Assembly: GCF_050947875.1 (NCBI RefSeq)
Contig: NC_134572.1
Span: 121,453,105-121,517,104, forward strand
Direction: 5' to 3'
Source: Dermacentor variabilis
Taxonomy: Eukaryota > Arthropoda > Arachnida > Ixodida > Ixodidae
DNA length: 64,000 bases
Below are positions 49,411-61,206 of the stretch, in pieces. Under the pieces are notes generated by a model that saw nothing but the letters and a program-made list of their open reading frames with translations, was not told the DNA's origin and searched no databases. The position numbers and the translations under genes are program-made. The first letter of the stretch is position 1; every line of letters starts with the position of its first letter.

Positions 49411-49920
49411 AGGAGCGTAGACCTGTACGATCTTTAATTTGTACCTCTTAAGTTTCACAACAGGGCCTCCCACCCTCTCGTTAATGCTGTATTAATTCAT
49501 GCATGTTACCAGCCATATCCTTATTAATAAGGAATCCGACTCCTAGTTCTCGTCTCTCCGCTAAGCCCCGGTAGGACAGGACGTGCCCACTTTTTAGCAC
49601 TGTATATGCTTCATTTGTCCGCCTGACCTCACTGAGGCCTATTATATCTCATGTAATGCCCGTTAATTCCTCCAATAGCACTGCTAGACGCCTCACTAGA
49701 TAGCCTTCTAGCGTTAAACGTTGCCAGTTTCAGATTCCAAAGGCGGCCTGTCCGGATCCGGAGATTCTTGGCACCATAGGCCAACGTTACTAGACTAGCT
49801 TCAGTTGTAAAACTCTCCGCCCGCGCGCTTACAGCCGCTTTCACCACTTCTGTGACAGCCGCCAGATGGCAGCGCCGTTCCATCGAGCTCCACTGCAGAC
49901 GCCTCGCCGCACCCTAGAGC
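49411..49920 (-). pseudogene. RTE-clade LINE, 5' UTR and endonuclease N-part
   Basis: Read on the minus strand: an upstream region, then NLKLATFNARRLSSEASSSA (usual motif LATFNVRTLS), then in shifted frames LGVGFLINKDMAGNMHEL, RVGGPVVKLKRYK and IVQVYAP at the junction with the CR1-like insert. Several frameshifts are present (49629-49883 is the longest open part). The 5' limit near 49920 is approximate. Confidence 0.85.
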
Positions 49921-50058
49921 TCGTGCGGACGGGCAGTTTGCGCGTGTTTGACGCTCGCTGGCTTTCTCCCTTGTCCGAATTAGCGATACCACGAGGAAGC
50001 GGTATCCACCTATAGCAATAAGAGTTATCGGGCCAGTTGGTTCATACTGAAAGACGGG

Positions 50059-50159
50059 TAAACTGCACGAAAGGAAGAAACGCATACAGCGAAGCGCAGA
50101 AGCTGCGTTTCTAAATGTCGTGGGTTTCTTCCTGTCGTCTTAACGTTTCGCGCAGTTTA
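50059..50159. repeat. imperfect inverted repeat, 23 bp with insertion in one arm
   Basis: TAAACTGCACGAAA plus GGAAGAAAC (50059-50081) pairs with GTTTCTTCC (50124-50132) and TTTCGCGCAGTTTA (50146-50159), with one mismatch and a 13-nt insertion between the right-arm parts. The rest of 49920-50730 shows no gene. Confidence 0.75.
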
Positions 50160-50734
50160 GGCTCAGGAGCCTGAAGACCAGCCAAAGTGCGTGATTGTCC
50201 AAAGTGCGTGATTGTAGGATGATCTTGATCCACACCGAAGCTTGTCACCACGCCAAAGAAGCGCTACAAATAGCAATATGAGGTTAGTCTTTGAACAAAG
50301 AAGCCACACACAAAAAAAGGAAAAAAAATCGTCGGCTCTTCCGCTCCGTGAAGACGGTTAACCAGCGAAGTTGAAACGTGCGGCCCCTGTGTTTATCTCT
50401 GGGTTAATCCCGAGGTTTCAATAAAGTATTTCTCAATTATGATGTTACACACCCAATCGGCTGCGACAGAGAGAACGACATCACTGACGGTATGCCCGCA
50501 GTCCGCCATTGTCGCTTGCGTTCGATGTCTCGAGTTTGCTCGGCGGCGTGGTTAGCCAGCCATTTGCCTCTCGCGATTCTTCGAAATGAAATTCCTTCAA
50601 AATTAAAATCTGTCCGTTAGGTAAGACAATGAGTGTCTCATACTCGCTTAAGCAATGGCTTATACCCCCGTAAACGCAGCCTCCCCATTACGATGACAGA
50701 AGAGAAGTGAAATTGTGCGCTGGAATGAGGAACG

Positions 50735-50953
50735 GCAACGCAGCCAGCTGTGAAAGACGACGACGAACGCGGGAGCAATGGCACGAGCGCGTGCCGTGAA
50801 TTTCGCAGAGAGTTCCCGGTCGGCCCGAGGAATCGCTCTGCTCCACGCCGAGCGAAGCGTCGCATTGCTGGGAGCACACAAAAAGTGGCGCGCCGACCTG
50901 TCGACATCGTTCCGATAGCCGCCTATGCAGCCAGGTACGCAGCACGTCGGCAT
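50735..50953 (-). pseudogene. THAP-type zinc finger remnant
   Basis: The minus frame starts MPTCCVPGCIGGYRNDVDRS, continues RHFLCAPSNATLRSAWSRAI and reaches PRADRELSAK. The Met start, CxxxC pair, HF, W and AIPR spacing match the first half of a THAP (C2CH) DNA-binding domain. The expected second part with C-X2-H-F is not in frame; after about 50 residues the reading becomes low-quality. THAP domains occur in P-element-type transposases and in host regulators. The plus-strand frame over it is a shadow. Confidence 0.65.
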
Positions 50954-51004
50954 CGTCTGCTGATATTCTTAACAAACTCAGCGAAGGCTACAATTTCGCG
51001 GATG

Positions 51005-51768
51005 ACATGCTTGCTGAAACTCGCCGAACAAGCCGCCATCGCCCTCGCCCTGCTAGACGGTCGTTGGTCCGAGATATATAGCGATTCCAAAACGGTAGTT
51101 AGGGCTTTTCAGAAGGGTTGCATCGCCAGGCAAGCTGCTCGTCTTCTTAGCAGCTCGAGTAGTTACGCTCTCACGCTTCATTCAATCCACTGGTTTCCCG
51201 CTCACGTAGGGTCGGTCGAGGGTGCTTCCCCGAACCTCAATGGGTCTGCTCACGAGGCTGCACGTGACCTCACCGACCGCGCTTTCTCTGCAAGAAGCCC
51301 CGAATCCCCTCCTCTCTACGGCCACAGGGACGCTCCCACTACTCACAACGAGATCATTAAATTCTTCTACATGTCTCGAAGGGACTTTTCACCCCTCACC
51401 CCAAATTCAATAGGGCGCAAGCCGTTTCCCTTATGCTTCTGTAGACCAGCACGTATCCGTGTGTGTCCATTCTCCACGAGGCTTACGCGGATGTGTATCG
51501 CGACGACGCCTGCCCCTCCTGCGGGCAGACCTCCACTCTATAGCACACATGCTCTGGGAGTGCGGGTCGACGTACCCCAAGTTCATCAAGGAGGAGTGGG
51601 ACTCGCTTCTGCGTAGCCCCGCTCTAGAAAAGCAAATCCTGGCTGTCCGGCGTGCCCGCGACCGGGCCGGTGGGCTAGACCTGCCGGTCCCGACGTGGAA
51701 CTAGCCGTGTGCGCGACGAGTTCGCATCCCCACCGGACCTGAAATAAAGTTTTTTCACTCACTCACTG
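51005..51768 (+). pseudogene. 5'-truncated I-group LINE fragment (RNase H and 3' end), second lineage
   Basis: LAEQAAIALALLDGRWSEIY, SDSKTVVRAFQKGCIARQA and HWFPAHVGSVEG are RNase H signatures (Glu, Asp and the His box). A second frame carries the end: IAHMLWECGSTYPKFIKEEW and LPVPTWN followed by a stop at 51702. Cys-Pro-Ser-Cys before it completes the C-X2-C...H...C motif across a frameshift. The 3' end has AATAAA and TCAC units. It clearly differs from the copies at 25268 and 46019. Confidence 0.85.
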
Positions 51769-51875
51769 CACCACGTGTTTAGACAGCCCGCGTAGCCGGT
51801 AGTGAGAAAAGGACGCTGGGCGCGACTGCAGCGCCACGAAGGCGCGCGCGGGTGGCGGTTCCGCGCAACGGCGCC

Positions 51876-51909
51876 GAGTTTGAAAACTGAAGCTAGTCTA
51901 GTAACGTTG
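51876..51909 (+). mobile_element. RTE 5'-region fragment
   Basis: ACTGAAGCTAGTCTAGTAAC and the next four bases (51886-51909) are the exact complement of 49782-49805, part of the RTE 5' region. Upstream GC-rich sequence from about 51770 may belong to the same 5' UTR. Confidence 0.75.
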
Positions 51910-53345
51910 CCCTATGCTGCGTCACAGGTCTGACCGCCGCCGCTGTCATTTGCTTCGCAGCTGCTGGGGACAGAGGGCCGGGGTTCGATTGTTGTATTCG
52001 TTTGGTGGCCAAGTACTGCACCAGGGTGGCCAAACCTGCTCTGGTGAGAGTGTGTTAGCGGTTCTGGTCACCGGGATCAGGCCGCACTCCAGACCTGTTT
52101 ATGCAATTTTATCAACACGCGCACTTTTTTTAATCTTCTCGTAATAGGGCAGCGTATTACAAGCCTTGGTCATGTCGCGAAATAAAGCAGTCTGTCTTGT
52201 CACGGTCACAGAAGTGAATATGCGTTCATTCTCGAGCTGCACAAAGCGTCAGTCGGAATTATCTCATGCGCCGAGGGATTCATGATCTCAGCTTCGTTTT
52301 AGGCGGCACTTTTACGTCACAGAAGCGTTGGAGGTTGTGTTGGAAGAGCGGTTACGAGCGCGTAATCAGGTAAATTGAATATATAATTTGGCATCAGTGT
52401 TATCGTGCCAAATGACCATTTTCGAACCGAAAAACTGTAACTACACTTTTACTGTAATTCTATTGAACTGTCCAATATAAACATCTGATGTAACGTTTAT
52501 AGCTAAGAACTTAATAATGTACAAAGCTTAATTAGTGAAGGGATTCCACTAGTTCTTCTTTGACATGATGTCCACCTGAGCAAATAACATCTCTGCTGAT
52601 GTCTTTCAAGCAAATTTGTCGTTTTGTAATTGTTTGAAGAAAGGAATGAAAAGAATATGTCAATCAGATGGGCAGTCAGTTTACAATGTCTCGCTGTCTT
52701 AACACCAAGTGGCAACTAAAGCTTACTTAGTATCCAGATTTGTATCTAGTCTAACTGCATTGTTCTTTGGAAACCTGTGGAGCTATTTGTTATAAACGTT
52801 TGCGTATATAGTCCGCTGAAAAATACACTGCATTCCGTAATCACATGTTTTCTCTCACGTCCAATATATGTATAGGAAAAAAAAACGAGACGGTACATGA
52901 ACCTTCCAAGTTTAACTCAAAAATAAGAAAAGTGCTGCTATCTTCTCGGCTAGAAGCTCTGACTTCTATAGCTTAGAGAAATGATATGAATAGCCGAAAA
53001 TCAAAACGAAGAACTATGGTTGTCATTAACTACTTAGATTATGAATCATGAACCCTCGCGAAGAGCAATTCACAAAACGAACATGAAACATAAGTATCAC
53101 TTATACATTTAGGAAGGAAACAGATATCCTGAGAGTGTCTGAATGGCTCCTTTAGTGGTGAGATTATTTATTCCCGCAGAAAAATTGAATTGAGGACGGC
53201 ACGTTCACCTTATGAAGTGGTACGAAAAAACATTTTGAAAATTGGGCCAAGGACGTATCCTATAAAATTGATGACACGGATGTCTTAGTCTACGGCCAAG
53301 TGCAAGGTGACTATCTGATATACTTTAATTCGTATCACTCACAGC
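51910..53345. other. no gene recognised
   Basis: Host DNA, mostly AT-rich. Only short chance frames. Confidence 0.4.
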
Positions 53346-53566
53346 GGGGCCTTAGAGGCTATGGTGTTGAGCTGCGAAGCACTAGGTCGCGGGATCAAAT
53401 CCAGGCCGTGGTGGCCGCATTTCGATGGGGGCGAAATGCATGAACGCCCTTGTTCAGTGTATCGGGGGTACGTCGAAGTTTCCTGGTGGTAAAAACTAAT
53501 ACCGAGTCCCCCACTACAGCGTGCCTCAAAAACAAATCATGACTTTTGCACTTAAAACACAGATAT
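53346..53566 (+). mobile_element. tRNA-headed SINE (second family), damaged copy
   Basis: Head with CTATGGTGTTGAGCTGCGAA and GGTCGCGGGATCAAATCC (box B one step from consensus), then GTGGCCGCATTTCGATGGGG, GTACGTCGAAGTTTCCTGG and GTCCCCCACTACAGCGTGCC. Inner deletions and many substitutions compared with 31874-32107. Confidence 0.85.
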
Positions 53567-54702
53567 TCGATTTGTAACACTCTACCATACACGTAGGGTG
53601 TCGTAATACATCCTATGAACCTGCTACCACATTAGTAAAGTAATGCCACACTTTTTCACCCTTAACCTACAACGTATCTTCTTTGTAAAATCTACTACTT
53701 TTCAATTTTGCCATATTGAAGTTCCATCACCTTTTGGGAGAGGTGGGCAAGCATCAAATTTACGAGTACAAATCGATTACGAATAGTAGGTATAGAATAT
53801 AGATTGGAATATCCAATAGTCAAACGCAGACATATAGTTATCGCAGCAATGTTTGTTTCTGTATAACAAGGTACCCCGCTTGTGCAGACTTGTGAAAAAG
53901 GACAGCTAACTATCACGGACAAGTGAGACAAGTATCATACACAAGATCACAAATTAACAGCAAATAAACTGCACTAATAGCCTCTCGACATCTCTAGGGC
54001 CCGGTTGCAAACAAGTTTACCAAGAAATAACTGCTGCTGTAAGACCAGCTTTGCTGAAGAAAACCAGAAGTTGAGGGAAAGCAAGAGCTAGAAGAAGTTT
54101 GTGCAATAGACTTGTGTAAAATGGGTCATTGGAAGGAAAAGATCACTGGTTTTAGCGTAAAAGGAAAGCTACAGTACATATCTATACTTCAACAGAGACT
54201 AATAGGCTAGAAGCAAAGAATCATAAGTTGCCAAGTAGACGTCCACCGCGAAACCGAAAACAATGCTTGCAATACCCATTTTGTTTTTCTATTACTTCGA
54301 AAACGTGTCTTGTAGTTTCGTTCCTTGTCTACATTTTGCGCTGTTACTAGCAGGATGGAAAACCAACAAGCCCAAGCTGCTATTCTAGCGAAATACATTG
54401 TAGTTTCAATTATGATAAGTTGGAATACTTTGCTTTACAGAAAGAGCATAAGAAACTGACTTTACAGTCAATTATCGCGAAATATGTACTTAGTTTCGAC
54501 ATTCTAAAAATAACAAAGAGTTCATTTCCGCATACAAATAATGGTTTTTGTGTATACTATTCGATTTGCGTTCAGAACGTCGAATATATGAGCTCCACAA
54601 TTTTGTAGGTATTTCTTAGCATCCCGCTGAGGTTCTTCTAAGATAACTGAAGAGAAACACGAAGCATCGGCATTAAAAAGTGGTATTTTTCTTTTTGTGC
54701 AG
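53567..54702. other. no gene recognised; intron end
   Basis: AT-rich sequence leading to the acceptor at 54701-54702. No coding or repeat signal. Confidence 0.4.
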
Positions 54703-54861
54703 ATGGTGGAAACCTACCGTACGATAGGCTATGACAGGACGGACACATACGTCGTCGGCTGGTTGGTGTACAATGCAACGCATGGTCTGACCCCAACACA
54801 CTGCGACGGACCGTTCAGTCGTGTGAAAGCGATCCGCAAAGTAATAGATGAAAACAAGTGA
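54703..54861 (+). CDS. candidate terminal coding exon of the host gene
   Basis: Acceptor TTCTTTTTGTGCAG ends at 54702. The exon is open in phase 0 for 52 codons and stops with TGA at 54859-54861. The peptide begins MVETYRTIGYDRTD, contains the hydrophobic strand VVGWLVYNATHG and ends VKAIRKVIDENK. The initial Met codon is probably internal, because a good acceptor precedes it and the phase matches the 14236-14403 exon. An AATAAA lies about 285 nt downstream. If joined to the previous exon, the intron is about 40.3 kb. An alternative is that this is the last exon of a separate gene or a retrocopied fragment. Confidence 0.6.
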   Translation: MVETYRTIGYDRTDTYVVGWLVYNATHGLTPTHCDGPFSRVKAIRKVIDENK

Positions 54862-55145
54862 CCCCTGCGTACACGCTTAAACGGCTGGCATACGACAGAT
54901 ATATATATCAGAGCATGTTGATTCCATAGTGATCTAGTATTGCTGTTCTGCACTGAGGCGCGCATATGAACTTTACCTAAAAGAAAAAAAAAAGCTTTGC
55001 CTCTTAAATTTGCCCCACTCGTTCTACAGAAGAAAATCTTTTAGCGTCACTCTTTGTACTATGTGCCCTCTTTTCTTGAGTTATTGAGGAAGGTAGTAAA
55101 GAGTTCTTTCTGGCCTGCGCAAAATGACTTGCTCTTCTATTTACA

Positions 55146-55151
55146 AATAAA
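55146..55151 (+). terminator. candidate polyadenylation signal for the host gene
   Basis: First clear AATAAA after the TGA at 54861. The roughly 285-nt 3' UTR this implies is reasonable. AT-rich DNA makes chance matches common. Confidence 0.35.
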
Positions 55152-55460
55152 AATACACATAGCGGCGGAACCCATCTCACCATGACTATCGGCGGCTGTG
55201 TGCTAGCATTGAATGAATATATAGAGGCGATGGGACACCAGCGAAATGAGATATATGAGGCTTCTACGGCAGCGGGACTCCTCTTTCGCGCGTCGATGGG
55301 TGGATGGATGTATGACTGGATCGCTGCTGCGAGCGTCCCCTTTGACCCACGTAGGTGGGTTGCGTCACCAAGCTGCTGTTCTCATTTTCGCTAACATCCT
55401 ATCTTTGAAACACACACACACAAATAAAGAATTCACGGCATCGCACTTTCGTAACTATTA

Positions 55461-55685
55461 TTGGGAACAATGTTTTTGTATGTCTCCGTTGTTGCTCGTT
55501 TCCCTACATGTATGCTATCAAGCCTCCAATCGCCTTTTGCTAATTTTTATTGCTGACATGTTAACTTTCCCCTGCTGTCACTGAACTCAAGGGCTTGAAC
55601 AAGGACCCGCGTATATACAATTGCTAGTAGGTACAGCGGGCCGCGGCACTTGCGGAGACGCTGGACGTGTGCGCGCATGCGCGAG
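55461..55685 (+). repeat. dispersed repeat, copy B (unclassified)
   Basis: Partner of 9884-10108 in opposite orientation: TTGGGAACAATGTTTTTGTA, CCTCCAATCGCCTTTTGCTA, TTTCCCCTGCTGTCACTGAA, CAAGGGCTTGAACAAGGACC. The rest of 54865-57090 shows no gene. Confidence 0.65.
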
Positions 55686-57369
55686 TAAAAGCGGGTGCGA
55701 GAAAGGAAATGTGGAGACCTTGGTCCTTGATTGTATGTCTCTGCCTATGCACTACGGCAGAGTTTCTTAGCGTGTGTTGTATGCGTTTGTCCCTAAGCGC
55801 GCCGGCAGAAGTGGCGGGGGCGGTAGTGCTCAACTTAGCTTTGGAAGTTGGCGACTTGACGTAATTTTGCTTATTCAATCGGGTTTTTTTACTAATTGAA
55901 ACAACTTGTCATTATTTCGCATTATTGGCGGCGCCTCCAGGACACCAAAGCGGCAACAGGGAGACCAAAGCTAGAACACGGACTGGTCCGTGGGTTGAGC
56001 TCGCCGAGGCCTGCGCGTGCCAGGGGTGTATAAGATCCGCTTTCCGCTATCGCAGACTGCCAATTTTTTATGTGAACACCCCCTGGCACGTTTCGGCCTC
56101 CGCGGCCCCAACCTACGGGCCACCGTGCTTCCAGCTTTGATCCCCCTGCTACCCCTTGGGTTCCTCAGGGGTCCTGCGCAGCCTGCTTTGATATAACCTC
56201 AGGCGCTCTCCTGAGGCCTCCGTTTGCCTGTTACATGTGCCCTCCTGGAGCAGTGCTCGTAAAAGGTGCCATCTATCGTCGCGAAAAAAGGCGACCCACC
56301 ACTTATACAACACCAGTCAGAACCTTGCCCTTTCAGACACAACAATGATGAAACGGGGCGTCCGTGTCCACTGCCAAATCGCGTGGACAGCCAGCGGGGG
56401 AGTGAAAACAAACTCGACCGCACTTCGCAATGCCGGCATGTCTAGGAGACAAACGCATACAACACGGGCTAAGAAACCTTCTCCATGTTGTATAGGCAGA
56501 GTCACATATTCAATGAGCAAAGTCCCCCAGATTTTCTCTCTTGCATCTACTCTTACTCGTGCCTGCTCGGAAACATGTTCAATATTTCCCTAGCTTTAGT
56601 GCAGCAGTAACATGATTCTTCCTTGGCGTTCCTCGTTTTATAACTATGCATTCTAAGGCATCCTGATATCGCCTGGAAAGTAAAGAGCTTCCCTTCGAGT
56701 TATCATAAAGTGTTTCATGATGATTTCGTTTTTACCTCTTAGATAGTTACTCATAGCTGGTTTCTAATCCACTGCCGCCACCCGGGAGATTGCCTCAGCC
56801 TCTCTGACTTTGCGTTTGACGTTGTTTGTCGTCATGTTGCTTGCTATACCGATCGCATACCCGCTGGTAAGTTTTGTAGTTCTTTTTCCCCGCCGTGAGT
56901 CAGTGGTTTTCCAGTATGAGTACGTGAAGTTTTATTCAAAGTGCAACAGTGTTACAGTACACTTTAGGAGAAGGACAAAATGTAAAATGCTTGGCGTGGC
57001 CCATCGGCGTATGAACAGTCGTACCATTTGACAGCCTCAAGGGCACCCCACAACACAGAGATCATAAAGCAGGGTCAGTTTGACATTATAACGTGAGATT
57101 ACGTTTCTTCAGAGGCGGGATGTGGAAACGCGTAGAGAACAGGGGTATTGAGTGGAGGTCACACACTCGTTCACTCACAGGCAAGGCATCAAGGTGGCCG
57201 CACAAGGTTAGGGTGGGAAGCAGAAGTAAGGGGACGAAACGCTATAACTGTCTTTCGAGTCACCCCAATGGCACTGCACCAGGTAAGGGGAGGTATAGGG
57301 CAATAGTGGAGGTGGGGAAAAGACAGCCATGAGCAAGCGCTGCCAGAGGCGTCAAATGTCACTGAGGAA

Positions 57370-57900
57370 TGCGCCCCGCTAACGGCGAAGCGAGAGAGAC
57401 GGCTGACAGCCGCACAGCTACGTGACATGGAAACGGAGGAACGGAGAGCCGTGGATCACGCACGAGGCGGCAAGGAGCGCCCACCGCCGGCACCGCGGCA
57501 ATGCTGCGACAGCGGGAGTAGCGACGGCGAAGGCGAAGTGGACTGTAGTGGCGAGAGGCACCGGGAAAGCTCTGTGCGGAGGCAGGGGGTGAGAGGATAG
57601 GCGAGAAAATGCAATCCGGCTTCGGAGGAAACGTGGAGAGCAAGGCTCGCGCCGTGCGCGAGAGATGGCACCTCGAGCTCCCACAGTAAGAGCAGCGCGC
57701 TGGCCCCGAATAGCTGGTTACGGCGAGGCACAACAGCGAGGACGAAGGCGAGGCGAAACACGGGAACGGGCGCCAAAGAGCTGCGCTCTAAATACAAGTG
57801 GCTGCAGGTGGAATACTAACCCACATACCCTGAGGATGCAAGGAAGATCTCCCACTTCCAGAATTAGGAGAAATCGTGCTTGCAGATAACTGCGGGTCCT
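57370..57900. other. CpG-rich block with several overlapping open frames
   Basis: GC content and CpG density rise sharply compared with the surroundings, and open frames occur on both strands at once, which is what high GC alone produces. It could be a promoter/CpG-rich 5' region or the body of an unrecognised element. AATAAA and a TC run follow at 58028. Confidence 0.45.
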
Positions 57901-58027
57901 TGCTGCGCAGATCGGACACGGGCATCTAAGACCGGAATATCAAGCGCGCCTATGAGGTCACCAGTAGGCTTGACCTACTCGCCATATCGTAGGGCAATGT
58001 ACCCTGGCCCTACATACCATCAGGCCA

Positions 58028-58066
58028 AATAAATGTTACTTCTGTCTCTCTCTCTATCTCTCTCTT
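58028..58066 (+). terminator. AATAAA plus (TC)n, candidate 3' end of an element or transcript
   Basis: AATAAA at 58028-58033 is followed after seven bases by a TC dinucleotide run (58041-58066). LINE 3' ends in this window show the same order: polyadenylation signal, then simple repeat. Confidence 0.4.
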
Positions 58067-58117
58067 TCAACGTATCAGCATACTATTCCTGCACCGCTAC
58101 AGTGGGAACATGGGACA

Positions 58118-59412
58118 ATGGCACGAGTTCCAGAAGATTGCACCGGGTCCTTAGCAAACACCATGTCAGCTAAAGCCCTGGCCCCGTCTATAATTATGAC
58201 GCTCCGACAGGAAGAAACCTCTATGTACTGCATGCATCCTGGGACAACAACAGTTCCTCTAGTTATAGCCTGGAAGCTCTACCACATGGCTTTTCAAATA
58301 GGAGGTGTGTTTCCGCCTCCGCAGCATCCATTCGAAATAGGAGAAGTGCCACATCATGCTAACCCTGCTGCCGCTTGTTCTGCCATGCAATGTCCCGCCT
58401 GCTGTACTAACAGCATATTCCGCACTTCGGACGTTCGTATTAGGCCTACCAGAACGGGCAGTGTCGCGGCACATACTCGCTGCTCTCAAGCCACAACTAC
58501 AGGTACATTCGTTCACCACGATGCTACCTCCGCAAAGTACCGTTGGCAACATCCCTCGCGGTTCGTCACTTATACCGCGGTTCACACAAGCCGGTGGCCC
58601 TCCAAACGAATTTTGTACAGCTCCCACTCCATCTACAGCACCGCCTTCCAAAAACGCAAGTCAGCGAAGACTGCGCCCAGGACCCGTCCTTACTCAACCC
58701 TCCCTGACAAGTCTCCTGAGCTTCCTCGGTCAACCCCTTTTCACTAGGGTGACATGCCTCACTCAGGCCATCGCCATCACAGCCGCCTTTCAAGGTGTTC
58801 CACTTCTGCGCCCAGAACATACGTCACCAAAAGCGAAGCCTTTCAAGGATCCGACCTTGCCATTCGTGGCTTCAGCGCCCCTGAGTCTCACTGGCTGTAC
58901 ATTCACTGGTCTGAGTGCTATGGTAGCAGCGGCCGCCCACGATTCACCATGCCTGTCCTGTCGCTTGGTCGACTCACCGTCAAACAGGACCTCCACTTTA
59001 ATGACACTCGTAAAGAGGGATGCCAACAGATCAGAACCAACGTACACAGAGAGGCTGGGCTGACCACGATAATGCGAGACACAAGGCTCGCCAGTCATGA
59101 GCATCACCCATCCCTCAAAGCCAATGCCACCTTTCGTAGTGTCAAGCATTCATTCACAACAAGCCGAGTTTTCTGCACCACCTCAGCAACTACCTGATGC
59201 CCGGAGCTCCCCGGGCATCACGGCAGGCTACGCCTCGAGCGCTCCCTAGCGTGCGCCCTCATGATCCATCAGCGGTCGTGTCCAACCACAAGGCGTCCTA
59301 CCATACCACGCACTTTCCGGTCGCAGTGACGCCGATGCCACCAAGTGTGCGCAAGCTTCTGTCAACACTACAGGTGAACCTCCGGCGCCGACAGTACCAC
59401 ATCAGGCCCTAA
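58118..59412 (+). pseudogene. unclassified long open region, possibly retroelement gag-like
   Basis: Plus frame 58118-58747 (209 codons) is followed after one TAG by 58754-59197 in the same frame, giving about 360 codons with a single stop. A second plus frame (58356-59063) is also open, so pyrimidine-rich composition may be the cause. The start at 58163 (MSAKALAPSIIMTLRQEE) loosely resembles the beginning of tick gypsy Gag proteins, but no Gag core, CCHC or other motif follows. A 9-bp hairpin lies at 59196-59219. Confidence 0.25.
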
Positions 59413-59477
59413 GCCCTCGTCAAAATACGCTATGGTATTTCCAACGAATCTGAGGTAGCAGGGTGGGACGGTAGCAG

Positions 59478-60773
59478 GGGGTAACAAGAAAGGGGATGCC
59501 AAAGAGTTGAAAAATTATAGACCGATCAGCTTACTGTCAATTGCCTACAAACTATTTACTAAGGTAATCGCAAATAGTATCAGGAACACCTTAGACTTCT
59601 GTCAAGCAAAGGACCAGGCAGGATTCCGTAAAGGCTAATCAACAATAGACCATATTCACACTATCAATCAGGTGATAGAGAAATGTGCTGAATATAACCA
59701 ACCCTTATATATAGCTTTCATTGACTACGAGAAAGCGTTTGATTCTGTCGAAACCTCAGCAGTCATGGAGGCATTACGGAATCAGGGCGTAGACGAGCCG
59801 TATGTAAAAATACTGAAAGATATCTATAGCGGCTTCACAGCCACCGTAGTCCTCCATAAAGAAAGCAACAAAATCCCAATAAAGAAAGGCGTCAGGCTGG
59901 GAGATACGATCTCTCCTATGCTATTCACAGCGTGTTTACAGGAGGTATTCAGAGACCTGGATTGGGAAGAATTGGGGATAAAAGTTAATGGAGAATGCCT
60001 TAGTAACTTGCGATTCGCTGATGATATTGCCTTGCTTAGTAACTCGGGACCAATTGCAATGCATGCTCACTGACCTGGAGAGGCAAAGCAGAAGAGTGGG
60101 TCTAAAAATTAATCTGCAGAAAACTAAAGTAATGTTTAGGAGTCTCGGAGGGGAACAGCAATTTACAATAGGTAGCGAGGCACTGGAAGTGGTAAGGGAA
60201 TACATCTATTCAGGGCAGGTAGTGACGGCGGATCCGGATCACGAGACGGAAATAATCAGAAGAATAAGAATGGGCTGGGTGGCATTTGGCAGGCACTCTC
60301 TGATCATGAACAGCAGGTCGCCATTATCCCCCAAGAGAAAAGTGTATAATAGCTGTGTCTTACAGTACTCACCTACGGGGCAGAAAGCTGGAGGCTTACG
60401 AAAAGGGTTCTAGTTAAATTGAGGACGACGCAACGAGCTATGGAAAGAATCATGATGGGTGTAACGTTAAGGGATAAGAAAAGAGCAGATTGGGTGAGGG
60501 AACAAACGCGAGGTAATGACATCTTAGTTGAAATCATGAAAAAGAAATGGGGCATGGGCAGGACATGTAATGAGGAGGGAAGATAACCGATGGTCATTAA
60601 GGGTTACGGACTGGATTCCAAGGGAAGGGAGGCGTAGCAGGGGGCGGCAGAATGTTAGGTGGGCGGATGAGATTAAGCAGTTTGTGGGGACGACATGGCC
60701 ACAATTAGTACATGATCGGCGTTGTTGGAGAAGTATGGGAGAGGCCTTTGCCCTGCAGTGGACGTAACCAGTC

Positions 60774-60806
<33 letters not shown>
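59478..60806 (+). pseudogene. 5'-truncated RTE-clade LINE (RT and 3' tail)
   Basis: RT begins at KKGDAKELKNYRPISLLSIA, with DQAGFRKG then a stop (TAA at 59637-59639) where RSTIDH follows, AFIDYEKAFDSVETSAVMEA, GVRLGDTISPMLFTACLQEV and the active-site LRFADDIALLSNSG (60001-60050). A frameshift follows, then CMLTDLERQSRRVGLKINLQ, REYIYSGQVVTADPDHETEI, MMGVTLRDKKRADWVREQ and LRVTDWIPREGRRSRGRQNV. The end is (GAT)n at 60775-60806. This is the least decayed RTE copy in the window. Confidence 0.93.
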
Positions 60807-61206
60807 GGTAGCAGGCGTCCTCGTCTCGGCGACGCAGTCATTGGTCACACAACCACGTGTCTCTTTGAACATGAGCGTCTGCTTCTTTCGAGTACTTCCT
60901 ACCACGAAGCCGCGGAACAGTCGTCCGCCACCCCATCCTAAGCCACGACCACCAGAGAACTTTGTTCATCCGCCCATTACCTTAACCAGAACTCAAACTG
61001 GGATGTCTGACGCACACGAGGAGCTTCCGATCATGTACGTAACCTGTAAATAGTTAAGGTGCTTAACTAATTAAGGCGCCATCAGTACGGCGGGGGGTTC
61101 TTTTCCAGCAACCCTGGGCCGATGCAACAACGCCAAAAATTTCCGCGAAGGAGAAATGATGTGTTGGCTCTTGCATTTCAACGTGGCAGCATCTTTTCTG
61201 CATTGT

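Noticed and set aside
50750..51616. 288-codon plus-strand ORF as a single gene
   Set aside because: Its first third is the antisense of the THAP remnant and its later part is the I-group RNase H fragment. It bridges two unrelated pieces.
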